Positions 1 through 11,143 of a DNA stretch of 64,000 nucleotides are shown here, in pieces. The notes below the pieces were generated by a model. The model saw nothing but the letters and a program-made list of their open reading frames with translations, ran no database searches and was not told the DNA's origin. Position numbers and translations under genes: made by a program. The first letter of the stretch is position 1, and each line of letters starts with the position of its first letter. Origin of the DNA: Mercenaria mercenaria (lineage: Eukaryota > Mollusca > Bivalvia > Venerida > Veneridae); contig NC_069368.1 of the NCBI RefSeq assembly GCF_021730395.1, positions 60,393,501 to 60,457,500 on the forward strand. Direction: 5' to 3'.

Positions 1-94
1 GAAATCAAAGTGGCCTTTTTAGTTTGACTCACTAACTTAATCACTTCTGCAGGTTATAATTAAAATAAGCATGTCAAATTACAGCTGGAACAAA

Positions 95-512
95 CAAGAG
101 CTGTCGGAGGACAGCAATGCTCGACTATTCAACAGCCTTGTCGACTGAATGAATACGAGTCGAAAAAAGGGGCATAGTTTAGTAAAAAAGCAAAATAGGG
201 TTATGGAACCTATATAGTGCTTATCAGCTCATGACAGTAGACAAATGTGTGAACTTTCAATCCATTCCCATTAGTGGGTACTGAGATACCAGCTTACATA
301 TAAGAATTTAACCCAAAACTCCTAAGTTGAAAAAGGGGCATAATTTTGTAAAATGCGAAGTTGTGTTATTGACCCTTTGCACTGCATGTTATATCATGAC
401 AGTGAACAAGTGTGTGAAGCTTAATGAAATTGGGACGCCGACGCAGACACCGACGTGGACACCGACGCATGGGCGAGTCCAATAGCTCTACTATTCTATG
501 AATTGTCGAGCT
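95..512 (-). repeat. HINE-like element, family B (AGCTCGAC type)
   Basis: Read on the minus strand, it begins AGCTCGACAATTC and ends with a short hairpin (GCTGTCCTCCGACAGC) followed by TCTTG. Inside are diverged AT-rich units containing the reverse complement of the CCCCTTTT motif seen in other copies, and a GTCGGCGTC-type simple repeat near 435-470. The short subterminal inverted repeat plus terminal hairpin fits non-autonomous Helentron-related elements; this is inferred from architecture only. No coding capacity. Confidence 0.6.
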
Positions 513-596
513 AAAAACCTGTCCTTATCCTGCAAGATAGCTGCCAGGGACTTACCCATGACCCACTTTCTCATTGAGGTAAACATTTCTGAAAAG

Positions 597-1059
597 CAAG
601 AGCTGTCCATAAGTCAGCAGGCTAGACTTTTCTATGTGCTTGACTCTGAATTAAAGCTTTGCCAGTAAAAGGGACATAAATTTACCAAAAGTCTAATCAG
701 AGTTATGGGGTTTGTTTCTTATGGTGTAGACTTTGATAGCAAATAACTATTTAAGTTTCAAGTTATAAGCTTTGATAGTAACAGAGATATTGAATGTTAT
801 ATAAAACTTAAACCAAACAATTCTAAGTTAAAATGGGGCGTAACTGTAAACATTCAATCAGAGTTACGGGGTTTGTTTCTCCTGGTGTAGACTGTGATAG
901 TAAATAACTACTTTAAGTTTCAAGTCAATAGCTCTGATAGTAACAGAGATACATGTATTTCACTTTATCAAAAACTTTATTTAAATTAACCAACAGTGAT
1001 GCTAAAGCTGACTTTGGGGTGAGTGCAATAGCTTCACTTTTTCCTTGAAAAGTCGAGCT
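597..1059 (-). repeat. HINE-like element, family B, diverged copy
   Basis: Same end structure as the copy just upstream: the minus strand starts AGCTCGACTTTTC and ends with CTAGCC and an imperfect hairpin before CTTGC. Two diverged internal units of roughly 170 bp share the phrase GTTTCTCCTGGTGTAGACT or close variants. A truncated third copy (about 1066-1115) follows directly and shows only the hairpin end. Confidence 0.5.
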
Positions 1060-1299
1060 AAAAACTAAGAGCTACCCTAGGACAGCAATGCTTGACTAGT
1101 CAAAAGCCTTCTTATATAGACAATATAAACTTCAAAATACTTTTGTCGAGACACAGGCAAGGTAAAATGTAGGCAAGAGAAAAAATGGACTGGTTAGTTC
1201 TTCCAGATAGACAATATTCTGAACATTTAACATCAATTGTAATGCTGGGTTGCTACAGCATGGCAAAACAAGAAAAACTTTAATGCAAAACAAGTTTAA

Positions 1300-2667
1300 C
1301 AAGAGCACCGCCTTGCGGGTGCTGACGCTCATCTGATTTTTTTTGTGTAATAGAAATATTGTCCTACCCATGATTTTCTAAGTCTAAAAAGGGCCATCAT
1401 TCTTGCAAAAAGCAGGATAGAGTTATGTTTCTTGATGTACAGTGTCCACTTATGATGGTGAAAAACTGTTGCAAGTTTTAAAGCAATAGCTTTGATAGTT
1501 TATGAGAAAAGTTGACTTAAACATAATACTCAACCAAGAAAATGATTTTCTAAGTCCAAAAGGGGCAATAATTATTGCAAAAATCAGGATGGAGTTACGC
1601 TGCTTGCTGTATAGGGTCAGCTTATGATGGTGAACAAGTGTTGCAAGTTCAAAGCAATAGCTTTGATAGTTTAAGAAAAAAGTTGACCTAAACATAAACT
1701 TAACAAGAAATCTGATGATTTTCTAAGTCCAAAAGGGGCCATAATCTTGCAAAAAGCTGGATGGAGTTATGTTTCTTGCTGTACAGGGTCAACTTATGAT
1801 GGTGAAACAAGTGTTGCAAGTTTTAAAGCAATAGCTTTGATAGTTTAGGATAAAAGCTGACCTAAACATAAAACTTAACCAAGAAAACTGATTTTCTAAG
1901 TCCAAAAGGGGCAATAAATCTTGCAAAAACAAGATGGAGTTAGTTTCTTGCTGTACAGGGTCAGCTTATGATGGTGAACAAGTATTCCAAGTTTCAAAGC
2001 AATAGCTTTGACAGTTTGGGAGAAAAGTTGACCTAAACATAAAACTTAACCAAGAAATCTGATATTTTCTAAGTCCAAAAGGGGCCATAAATCTTGCAAA
2101 AAGCTGGATGGAGTTATGTTTCTTGCTGTACAGGGTCAACTTATGATGGTGAACAAGTGTTGCAAGTTTTAAAGCAATAGCTTTGATAGTTTAGGATAAA
2201 AGCTGACCTAAACATAAAACTTAACCAAGAAAACTGATTTTCTAAGTCCAAAAGGGGCAATAAATCTTGCAAAAAGCAAGATGGAGTTATGTTTCTTGCT
2301 GTACAGGGTCAGCTTATGATGGTGAACAAGTATTCCAAGTTTCAAAGCAATAGCTTTGACAGTTTGGGAGAAAAGTTGACCTAAACATAAAACTTAACCA
2401 AGAAATCTGATATTTTCTAAGTACAAAAGGGGCCATAAATCTTGCAAAAAGCAAGATGGAGTTATGTTTCTTGCTGTACAGGGTCAGCTTATGATGGTGA
2501 ACAAGTATTCCAAGTTTCAAAGCAATAGCTTTGATAGTTTAGGAGAAAAGCTGACCTAAACATAAAACTTAACCAGGCAACGCCGACGCCGACACCGACG
2601 CCGACGCCGACAACCGCTCAAGTGATGACAATAACTCATCATTTTTTTTCAAAAAATCAGATGAGCT
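1300..2667 (-). repeat. HINE-like element, family A (AGCTCATCTGA type), long copy
   Basis: The minus strand begins AGCTCATCTGATTTTTTG, has a GGCGTCGGCGTCGG simple repeat, then about seven tandem units of ~173 bp. It ends with AAATCAGATGAGCGTCAGCA, the GCACC/GGTGC hairpin and CTCTTG. First and last ~16 bases are inverted repeats of each other just inside the ends. Near-identical units occur in inverse orientation at 20410-21432, 26134-26969 and 38884-39538. Open frames inside are by-products of the repeat units and are not genes. Confidence 0.75.
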
Positions 2668-2918
2668 AAAAATGGTACAGTACATACATTTGTAAATATC
2701 ATGTAAATATTATGTATAAGAAATAATTAAAAGGTAACCACTGTACAATGTTAGTTAAATAATGGAAGCACTGAAAACTACACCCATGTTTACTAAATAA
2801 ATACCACCACACTCTTACAACAGTAGAAAATGTGAATCTACCAACACAAGTTGTAGATAGAATACAAACTCAGATTGAAATTTCATCAAAAATATCTACC
2901 AGATTTTTTTTCACACAG

Positions 2919-3138
2919 CTCGCCTACTTAGCTCAGTATGGAGAGCATTCTAGGCAACGATTTGATAAAATACATTGTGTCTATAATCATTCATCCTCCA
3001 CCTCGGATTTGTGAGAAGTTGGTAGTTACTTGTGCAGAACAGGTTTGTACTGGTACAGAACCCAGGAACACTGATTCGGTTAACTGCCCACCATTTTGTA
3101 ACTGAAATACTGTTGAAAAAAAAAACAACCCAAAACAC
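2919..3138 (+). repeat. tRNA-derived SINE, old copy with internal deletion
   Basis: The 5' part CTCGCCTACTTAGCTCAGTA resembles a tRNA A-box region. The body (GATTTGATAAAATACATTGTG ... ACTGGTACAGAACCCAGGAA ... CTGAAATACTGTTGAAAAA) aligns by eye with the complete SINE at 39605-39894, and an A-rich/CAAAACA tail follows. The anticodon arm and B-box of the tRNA-like head are missing, so this is a dead copy. Confidence 0.75.
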
Positions 3139-3837
3139 AGGGTTAAACCTAAATCAAACTATGTTTTTTTCACACATCTCAAACTGAAGATCGGATTCAC
3201 TTATCCTCACAATAAAACTGGTTGGGTATACACACTTTCTACATCAAATATTTTACTGATAATCCATTACTGGAAACATTACCAGTCTAATAACAATGAT
3301 GTCATCAAGACTAAATGTTGATTAAAAGTTACAATTCAAAACCCAATACTACCCACGGTACAACAGTGGGTAAATCTTCTACATTTTGCAAAATGTTTTT
3401 ACATATTGAAAACACAACAAAAGGCCACAGTATGAAATAGTTTGTCTGTCATATCCAGCTGATGAATTCTAATAAATTCTTTTATAACTTCACAGAATAA
3501 AGGACCATCTCAAGTTTTGTGAAAAAAGTTTTTGGTATCTTTGTTTGAAATTTCGCTAAATGTCCTACATACATCTAACAATTTCTTGCATACCAGACGA
3601 GGATTTCCAGAACTTTTACCACTGTTGGAAAAATCCATCTTACATCCTGGGGTGTAAGATGACACTCATGCTGTAAATGACGTATTGCGAACTACTTACG
3701 TCATGACTTTTTTCCTATTTACGCACGTTGGTTTCCCGTGCTTTGTTTAAATACGCTGCTATCAAAAATAGTTCTAAAAGAAAGCTGTTCGATTGATTAT
3801 ATTTTTATTATTATTTTGTGAAATTGGTATGCAAGAA

Positions 3838-3996
3838 TAAGATTCTTTCACTGGTTTAATATTGGTGCAGATTGGAATATCCGGATCTCAGATAACTGTT
3901 TAGGTGGTAACTCTGCAAGAGCCTTGTTACCGCCTGAACAGTTATCCTCGAGGCCGTAAATTCCCATCTGCACCTACAACCAGTGAAAGAATCTTA
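3838..3996. repeat. Palindromic MITE-like element
   Basis: The left arm starts TAAGATTCTTTCACTGGTT and the right arm ends AACCAGTGAAAGAATCTTA. The two arms pair over about 70 bases with a short spacer around 3910-3925, and include the matching internal phrases GATAACTGTTTAGGTGGTAAC and GTTACCGCCTGAACAGTTATC. The element could fold into one long hairpin. Superfamily not assigned; target duplication not clear. Confidence 0.65.
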
Positions 3997-4028
3997 TAGT
4001 CCTACATGAAGATTTGTGTAATTTTAAA

Positions 4029-4829
4029 CAGGGGTGTGGAATTCCTATGTCTGATTTGTCCGACTTTTTGACGGTGGACAAGTGAGTTTTTGCATTCTGT
4101 TTGTCCGCGGATAAGCACAAATTATCTGTTTGAAATGAAAAAAGGAAAGAATAATTTAGAAACACTGAACAGTGCTTCAAGTTTATGGAGTTTATAAAAG
4201 AATTTGACGTAAGAAACGGATGTTTCACCCGCCAAGGGCCTCTCGATTTCTCCAATTTTTGGAAAACCATACTGCGTCTAAATTTGGCATCTCATTCTCT
4301 GCGTTCTGATTACGGTAGTTCCCTGTCACAATCTCGACTGATTTTTGCACACGATAACTCGGTGAATAGAAACCGGAAACATAAACAATTTTCACAAAGT
4401 TTGGGACGAATTCATTGTTACAACTTCGTCTGCCAAGGAAAATGAAAGTCAACAGTCGAAGCACAAAGAGCTCGCTAGTACGAGTCAAGAAGTTTCATGT
4501 TTTCTAACAATCAGAAAGTTTCATGCTTTCTCACATAGGTTCCCATGGCATAATGGGCAGTCTTTTAGGTATTTCTGTTAAATGTTCGACGACCTCGCTG
4601 ACAACACAAGCTGAAGTGTCAAAAGCTTATTTTTTGAAACAGCTACAGTATTACACTTTTATTATGTTTGCTTTTGTTACTATTTGTGGATTACTGCCCA
4701 AAATAAAGAATTATTTGCATACTTAAATGTTGAAAATCTGGGCAAGTAAGTTTCGATTGCAGACAAGTAGATTTTTAAGTCTCATTTGTCAATGGATAAG
4801 TGAAAAATATTGGGATTTCCACACCCCTG
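4029..4829. mobile_element. hAT-like non-autonomous DNA element
   Basis: The ends are inverted repeats: CAGGGGTGTGGAATTCCTA on the left and, read in reverse, CAGGGGTGTGGAAATCCCA on the right. Further in, both arms carry TTGTCC/GACAAGTGAG-type sequence. CAGGGGTG-type tips are typical of hAT elements. No transposase frame is visible in the 801 bp. The flanking 8-mers (ATTTTAAA and TTAAAGAT) are not a clean duplication, so the superfamily call rests on the tips alone. Confidence 0.6.
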
Positions 4830-5927
4830 TTAAAGATGCAAGACAGGCTTAATGTCCCCAACATACTTGACATGCTTGACAGGAGGATCTTTTGCATGAA
4901 CCTGCTGGTGAATCTTTAAGGTTGCAGATTGGCGGAAGGTTTTCTTACAAATTTCACACATGAAAGGTCTTTCTCCTGTATGAATAAGTTGATGGCTTTT
5001 CAAAGCTGCAGCTTGTTTGAATGACTTCCTACAAGTTTCACACGGGAAAGGTCTATCCCCAGTATGAACACGCTCATGGGTCTTCAAAGTAGCCAGCTGT
5101 CTAAATGCTTTATTACAAATATTGCATGTGAAAGGACGATCTCCTGTATGAATAAGCAAATGGTTCTTCAAGTTTGAAGCTATGCTGAATGTCTTTTTAC
5201 AAATTTCACATGTATAAGGACGATCTCTTGTATGAACCAGCTGATGACTCTTCAAACCTGAAGCTCGGCTAAATGACTTCTTACAAATTTCACAGGCGAA
5301 AGGTCTATCACCAGTGTGAGTAAGCTGGTGTCCCCTCAAGTGTGCCAACATTCTAAATGTCTTGTTACATGTGCCACAAACAAAAGGTCGGTCTTCTTGA
5401 TGAGTACGTTGATGACTTTTCAAGTTTTCAGCTACCCTGAATGTCTTCTTACAAATTTCGCACAAGAAGGGACGCTCTCCAGTGTGAATACGTTTATGGC
5501 GCTTAAAAGTGTCGGATCGGTGGAATGTCTTGCTACATATTTCACATACAAAATGACCATCTCCTGTATGAACACGCTGGTGGTTTTTTAAGGCAGTAAA
5601 ACGAGCAAATTCCTTCTTACAAATTTCACAAATGAAGGATTGATCTTTGGTATGTATACGCTGATGCCTCTTCAAGGTTGATTTTTGCCCAAATGTCTGG
5701 CTACAAATTTCACATTTAAAGGGACGTTCTCCTGTATGAATTCGCTTGTGACTTTTTAAGTTTGAAGACTGACCGAATGTTTTAAAACAAACTTCACATT
5801 CAAAAAGACGCTCCCCTGTATTATTGTGCTGGTGGACAGTTAAGGTAGGAGACAGGCTAAAAGTCTCGTTACAAATTTCGTGCATAAAACTTTGGTCTCC
5901 TGTATGAACAACATTTTGCTTTAGCAT
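4830..5927 (-). CDS. C2H2 zinc-finger protein (11 fingers)
   Basis: A 365-residue protein built almost entirely from C2H2 fingers (C-x2-C-x12-H-x3-H) joined by TGERPF, TGDRPF or similar linkers. Eleven fingers are intact (residues about 43-345). A degenerate finger precedes them (first Cys replaced by His, last His by Asn) and a remnant follows (VKHVKYVGD). Such tandem fingers normally bind DNA in the nucleus; there is no KRAB, SCAN or BTB domain in this exon, so the role is unknown, though a transcriptional regulator is likely. The first in-frame ATG after an upstream stop is at 5927. A good minus-strand 3' splice site (TCTGTCTTTTTCAG, exon starting at 6086) suggests an upstream non-coding exon. 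The stop codon (4830-4832) directly abuts a hAT-like element, which would form the 3' UTR; TTTATT at 4658-4663 offers a minus-strand AATAAA. Confidence 0.85.
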   Translation of the reverse strand: MLKQNVVHTGDQSFMHEICNETFSLSPTLTVHQHNNTGERLFECEVCFKTFGQSSNLKSHKRIHTGERPFKCEICSQTFGQKSTLKRHQRIHTKDQSFICEICKKEFARFTALKNHQRVHTGDGHFVCEICSKTFHRSDTFKRHKRIHTGERPFLCEICKKTFRVAENLKSHQRTHQEDRPFVCGTCNKTFRMLAHLRGHQLTHTGDRPFACEICKKSFSRASGLKSHQLVHTRDRPYTCEICKKTFSIASNLKNHLLIHTGDRPFTCNICNKAFRQLATLKTHERVHTGDRPFPCETCRKSFKQAAALKSHQLIHTGERPFMCEICKKTFRQSATLKIHQQVHAKDPPVKHVKYVGDIKPVLHL

Positions 5928-6818
5928 ACTGTAATTCTTCTTTTTCTTAAAACTGGTTTGAAGTAACTTCCTCTCTGGTTTGTGAGATTTCGTGTTGGTA
6001 TCAAGTGTTTGTCATAGCCATGTCAAACTCAATTGCATGTTTTGCAGCATGTTAAAATTTTCTGTTTCTTTCTTCCTGTTGTAAATCTGAAAAAGACAGA
6101 ATAAATTCAAATACTGCAGTATCAACCGCAATATGCATCTGACAGGTTTAACATGGTGTCATAAAACTTCTTGGTTTTTAGTGGTATTATACACTTACAT
6201 TGTGTTTAGCAATACATGTATCATTAAACAGTATAAATGTACAATACCCCTAAAAAACCTAGAAGTTTGTTTACATTAGACTGTTACTGTGAAGCATTTA
6301 ATTAACAACATAGCTGTACACTTACAATAAACTGATATTATAATGAATGCATGGATTAGACAATTAACATGTCTACAGGCTCATAGACACTTACTTATTG
6401 TAATTATCTGCCATGTTGTATTCTAAACAAATAAGTTCAAAATTACATTTAAGTAAACATTTCAAGATGAAAGTCAATTTTACAAATCCTGAAAAATATC
6501 TTAGAAAAAATTAGTCAAACATCAGCATATGATCAAAATCAAACTATTTTATGAATAATACCAAAATAAATCAGTTATCATACTTCTTCTAGCAACCATA
6601 ACTTTGAACACTGAAGATGCCAGTCATCCATAACTGGATCATAAGGTTACGGCATAACCAAATTTGGTTACCTAACCCGTCTTAAACCGGAACATATGGG
6701 CACCGACTCTAATGAGAAACTAATTAAGAGGGATTTATATTTTATTTGGCAGTGGGTAGGTAGCTGGTTCTGGTAAACAGTTCTATCTACCTAGACTAAA
6801 GGTCTATATATATCGTAT

Positions 6819-7587
6819 ATGAACATGTAAGTCAAGGTAGCCAGCTTTAATAAGGCGTATTATGAAGGATCATTATATTTGTTAAGTGAATTACATTTCT
6901 GGTGATTTATTATTTGTGATTTACCTGTTTATTTTGCAGTATTTATGCACTCATATCATATCGCCGGCCAACATTCTGTTATGTTAAAAAGTACCTGATG
7001 CATATTTCAGATACTGTGATTCATTCTTAAAACAAATCAAAGAGTTTAAAAAAAAAGGGCAAAACAAAGAGCATCAAAGTACATTAAATCAATAAATGAT
7101 GCGGCTCTACTGAACATACCAGCATTTGGTCCTTTTGTGTGCCCTTTTTAAGTGATAATTTTAAGTGATCATCACTTTTGCACATCCATGTGTGTCTTTA
7201 AATTAATTAATTACCACATAATTTCTCTGCCAATTTGTTTATCAGTCAATAATCTTGTCTTGATTGGTTCTCATTGTTTGTTTGAACATAAAAGCTCTTT
7301 ATTCTAAGGCAAAGTATACTAAATGTTAAAGATAATTACATATCAAAAGACCTAAATCTAAAGGATTGCTGACAACTGACATCATCTATCAGAAATGTTT
7401 TTCAATATATAACAAACAACAAGAATACATTTAAGACTTTAAATACAGCAAAATAAACAAGTAAATCGCAAGTAGTAAATAAATCGCAAGAAATCATGAA
7501 ATGTAGGTCTAATCTATTTAACTAATATAATGATCCATTTTAATACAGTTTATTAAAGAGACAGCCACCTTGACTTACATGTTCATA
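6819..7587. repeat. Long inverted repeat, ~125-145-bp arms
   Basis: The left arm (6819-6944) begins ATGAACATGTAAGTCAAGGT and ends TTTATTTTGCAGTATTT. The right arm (7441-7587) begins AAATACAGCAAAATAAACAA and ends ACCTTGACTTACATGTTCAT. They pair along nearly the whole length with scattered mismatches and small indels. The ~495-bp spacer is AT-rich without coding. Probably a non-autonomous DNA transposon with long arms, superfamily unknown. Confidence 0.7.
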
Positions 7588-8896
7588 TTAAACAATAATA
7601 ATGTATAAATATTGCACACCTGTATTTTCACGGCAATCAATAATTTTCAGTGATGTTGTAATAAATCGTGAAATCAGTTTCTTTCGTTGAATACACAGAC
7701 ACTTGGAGGTCAGGCTCAGCACCCCTCCCCCTCCCAGGCTGCCCCTGAAAATCCTCAGTTAATATATTTTCGTTTTTTAAAACAAACTGAACACATGTCT
7801 CGATCATCCAACGACTTTTGTTACCATTTCAACATCATGTTTAGACTTTCATGATATCTAAACTTACTAACAGTTAAAACCAATGCTCGCATTCATATCA
7901 ATGTTATTTGAATCTGTCTTTTATGTCTGAAGTTATGATGAAATATTCAAACTCATCTGATTCACCAACAGGGGGTCACTTTTGCCAATAGGGGGTCACA
8001 GATACCAGGTTAAACAATTTTTTTCACAGTTGTATTTCTAGGCATAATTAGCACCAACTATATCTAAAACTATAGAAGCAAAATACTGATGCAAAGAACC
8101 TTATTCTTTTATCTAAATTTGCTAGTTCAAACCAGTAGAACATCAAATCAACCATTGATTTGTATTTTTAAGCAGAATTAACAACCCTTTGATTATCCCT
8201 GAAATGGGTGATCCTCTATTGGTTGAATGGCTGCCTCTGTTTGATGGCACTTTTTCTGTTGAAGTCAATCTAAAATTCATAATCATATCATTCCTATGAA
8301 AGTGTGTGTTTCACTCTTCTAAATGGTAACAAATATGTGTCGTTTTACCTAAGAAATTGTGAGGTATGCTCAAAAATATTCTACTTCGAAGAATTCAAGA
8401 GTGCTAAAATCCAAGTCAGGAAACATGGTTGCAAGAGTTACCTATTCATGGAACTCAGTCTCATTAGATTAGATCCTCTTCTTTTGTCAATAATTGCTGA
8501 GTGATAAGTATATATAACTTGATATACTCTAACATGTTTAAGAGAGATTCACATTTTATTTTCAAGTGACCCACTATTAGCAGTGATTCTCTATTGGCGA
8601 GTTGACTGTACATATTGAATTGGTAACAGAAGTTGTTGTATGATTGAGAAACGTGCTTAGTTTGATTTAAAAGGCGGAAATATATTGCCTGAATGTTGAC
8701 AGGGGCGGATCCCCAAGTGTCTGGTTGAATATTGAACAAATTTTGCCGTTTCAAAGCTTGCAACATCTTCCTGAGCAAGTCGAAGAATATCAGAACTCCA
8801 AAGCAAAATTATGTAAGGCTTCACAAAGTAACTTCAATACAGTGAGAATAGTGATGTCAAGTATATAGAGTCTTTAGTGTGGGTAGCCGCAACCAC

Positions 8897-8985
8897 AGGC
8901 CCCATCTAACGCATTTTTATGGTATAGCATTTATATAGTAAGAAAAAAGAATGCTATACCATAAGGATACCGTTAGATGGGGCCT
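8897..8985. repeat. Small hairpin MITE
   Basis: An 89-bp inverted repeat: AGGCCCCATCTAACG at the left tip, CGTTAGATGGGGCCT at the right. The inner arms TATGGTATAGCATT and AATGCTATACCATA are perfect complements; only a ~6-base stretch between tip and inner arm differs. AT-rich loop. Confidence 0.75.
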
Positions 8986-10335
8986 ATCTGGAACAACTGA
9001 TATGGGGACTGGAAACCGGCATTTATCTTATCTGATGCTGTCGTCCAATCGAAGCATATGCCGTAGGTTATTCTGCTATTACTCAAACACTTACGCCTTA
9101 CAGTTTAACTCGTCCTTTCAGTGAAAATCTGGGAAAGCATTTGTTGAATTTTTTGTTGAAAACAAAAGTTCTGCCATGAAATTATTGCCTGCATCTGTTT
9201 TTAAATGGAAAATATCTACATTAATGTTACTTTTCGCCCTGTGAAAATGGCTAATTCTAGACTTGTCTTACCCAGAGAGAAAGATGTCGTTTTTTACATG
9301 AAATTTGCCTTGTTGATTTAGAGTATTTAGAATAAAAAAATTAGGACATATTTTAATAAAAATAGCAAGTCAAAACTGTAAACTGTTGCCTGAAAATATT
9401 TGTTTATGATATTGCTCTGTTCTTCACCATTTAAATGCGTGTAAAACCTAGATGATTTTCTGCAGTTTCATCTAAAAGTTCGGAATACTAAATGTAACTT
9501 CGTTGTCGGCCTTTTTAAAAAAAAATATTGTTATTTTAATTTAAATACATTGTATTTTTCACACATCAGTTTTAAGATTAAATTTATTAAACTAATTTTT
9601 GGAGTTTAAACATCAATTTCGTTTGAAACATTCCCTACGTTTAAGAATGTTTTGTTTCTGTATGTAGAAATCTGACATTATAAACAGTAATTGTTTATAA
9701 TTATGGCTCTACAAGATTAAGAAAAGTGTCAGCTGTTATTTTCCATTTTTTTTTTAATCAAATCCAACAAAAATCGGCCCTTTGATAAAGGTTTGAAGTT
9801 ACGTGGTAAAATATTTCTTCAGGGAAGTTAGCTCGAGTTAATTCATAATAATTAAGCATATCACCACATGCAGTCGCATGCTGTTTTTGCTTCAGAATCC
9901 CTTTAGATCAATCTTTGATCATCTAATTATCGCCACTTAACATGTGACTGGTAAACCCTTTGAACAATAAGTGTAACAGCTCCATGATTAACATGAGGTA
10001 ATATGCTAATTACGCGCTAATCGATAGTAGCGAAAACAAAATATCAATCGCTAACGACTGGTCGATATTGACAGGTATGGACGACAGCATAGTACAGATA
10101 CATGTATTGATTTATACGGAGTTTCTACTCCCCATATTTGACCTTCCTGGGCCTATGGCCGCAACTGGCTAGGGAACCTTTGGTGGACCGGCTACCTAGC
10201 CAGTGCCATTTTATTTACAAATACAAGTGATACGCTATCCAGCTGACTGTACTGTATGCATTATAAAGAAAACGAATCGTGCATTGTAAAAAAGCGATTT
10301 TTCTCTACCTACCTATTCAGTTTTAAAATATCACA

Positions 10336-10666
10336 AGATGATACATCCAACTTACTTAATCCCCATGTCTCACACTCAGTACTTTTCTAACTCCTACTTC
10401 CCTAGGACCATCCGACTCTGGAACTCCCTACCAACTCATGTTAAATCTAGCCCCAGTCTCAGTATCTTTAGAGAGAGGCTGGCGGTGGTCAGTATGTAAT
10501 TCTGTTGCCTCTGTCCCATTTTAACTGTAGCATACTGTCTTTTTTTAGCTTTTATTCTTTTAACATTGTAACATATCAGTTCTTTAACAACTGTTTCTCT
10601 GACAGCGCCGCCCAGTGATAGTCGGAAATCGACGGTTGGGTGAAAGATGTAGATGTAGATGTAGAT
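10336..10666 (+). mobile_element. 5'-truncated LINE tail (CR1/Jockey group) with (GATGTA)n end
   Basis: An in-frame C-terminal piece (ending FPRTIRLWNSLPTHV ... ERLAVVSM, stop near 10498) is typical of the extreme C-terminus of CR1/Jockey-group reverse transcriptase proteins. A 3' UTR with a small hairpin (GTCGGAAATCGAC) and a (GATGTA)3 tail follows. The same C-terminal signature and tail recur at 55200-55478, so both are from one LINE family. Everything 5' of this piece is missing. Confidence 0.75.
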
Positions 10667-10747
10667 TCTGACTGTGTTGAAATTGTTCGTACAAATGGCG
10701 TATACGTGTAAGGGGAGGTAATTAGGAAAACGAATGCTTCATTCACT

Positions 10748-11143
10748 TTGGTACTGGGACAAACCCAGGCCCTAACTACAAGTTTCCCTGTGGTGTTAAA
10801 CACAGTTTGCAGTAAACCATGTAAGTCCAACCAGAGAGCTACCGCATGTGATTCCTGCGACACTTGGTACCACACCAGATGTATGAACATGCCAGAAGCT
10901 GTATACCAAGGTAGATCTATCACATCCAACGTCACATGGATATGTTTTACATGCGGCATCCCAAATTTCTCTACTTCCTTATTTGAAACATATGTTTCAG
11001 ACACACAAGCCACATCAATCATGACCGAAAACTCCTACAGCATCCTATCCAACTACTCGGACGGACAGCCTTCATCAACCGGAATCGGGTCAGCCCGAGA
11101 TCTACCAGGACATCGAGCCTTAGCACCCTTGACAGCTCTATAG
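10748..11143 (+). pseudogene. LINE segment: PHD-type zinc finger
   Basis: Cys/His spacing C-x(n)-C-DSC-DTWYHTRC-M ... WICFTC is that of a PHD finger (about 10815-10960), a domain known at the N-terminus of the ORF in several invertebrate CR1-like LINEs. After about 11000 the sequence that should join it to the endonuclease (Ser/Thr-rich linker STRTSSLSTLDSSIDSP) lies in another frame, so a frameshift falls between about 11000 and 11100. No ATG near a full-length start is evident; the first codon given is a convention, not a claim. Confidence 0.7.

Larger units (their letters stand above)
5928..10335. other. AT-rich non-coding stretch upstream of the zinc-finger gene
   Basis: No convincing gene. 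It contains the probable 5' exon boundary of the zinc-finger gene at 6086, a long inverted repeat (6819-7587) and a small MITE (8897-8985). Open frames near 8304-8504 (+) and 8464-8778 (-) overlap one another, lack recognisable domains and have no splice or codon-bias support, so I do not call them. Confidence 0.5.

Noticed and set aside
1132-2520. Several minus-strand open frames with similar proteins (FMFRSTFL-type)
   Set aside because: They are translations of HINE-like tandem units and recur wherever those units occur.
5316-5591. Open frame on the plus strand inside the zinc-finger gene
   Set aside because: Antisense shadow of repeated finger codons.
8464-8778. 104-residue open frame (-)
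   Set aside because: No recognised domain, no splice support, and it overlaps another frame; AT-rich chance frame is likelier.
10010-10075. Inverted ATCGATAGTAGCG / CGCTAACGACTGGTCGAT sequence
   Set aside because: Short and imperfect; not clearly more than chance.
10576-11022. Minus-strand open frame of 148 codons
   Set aside because: Antisense to the LINE PHD segment and LINE tail.
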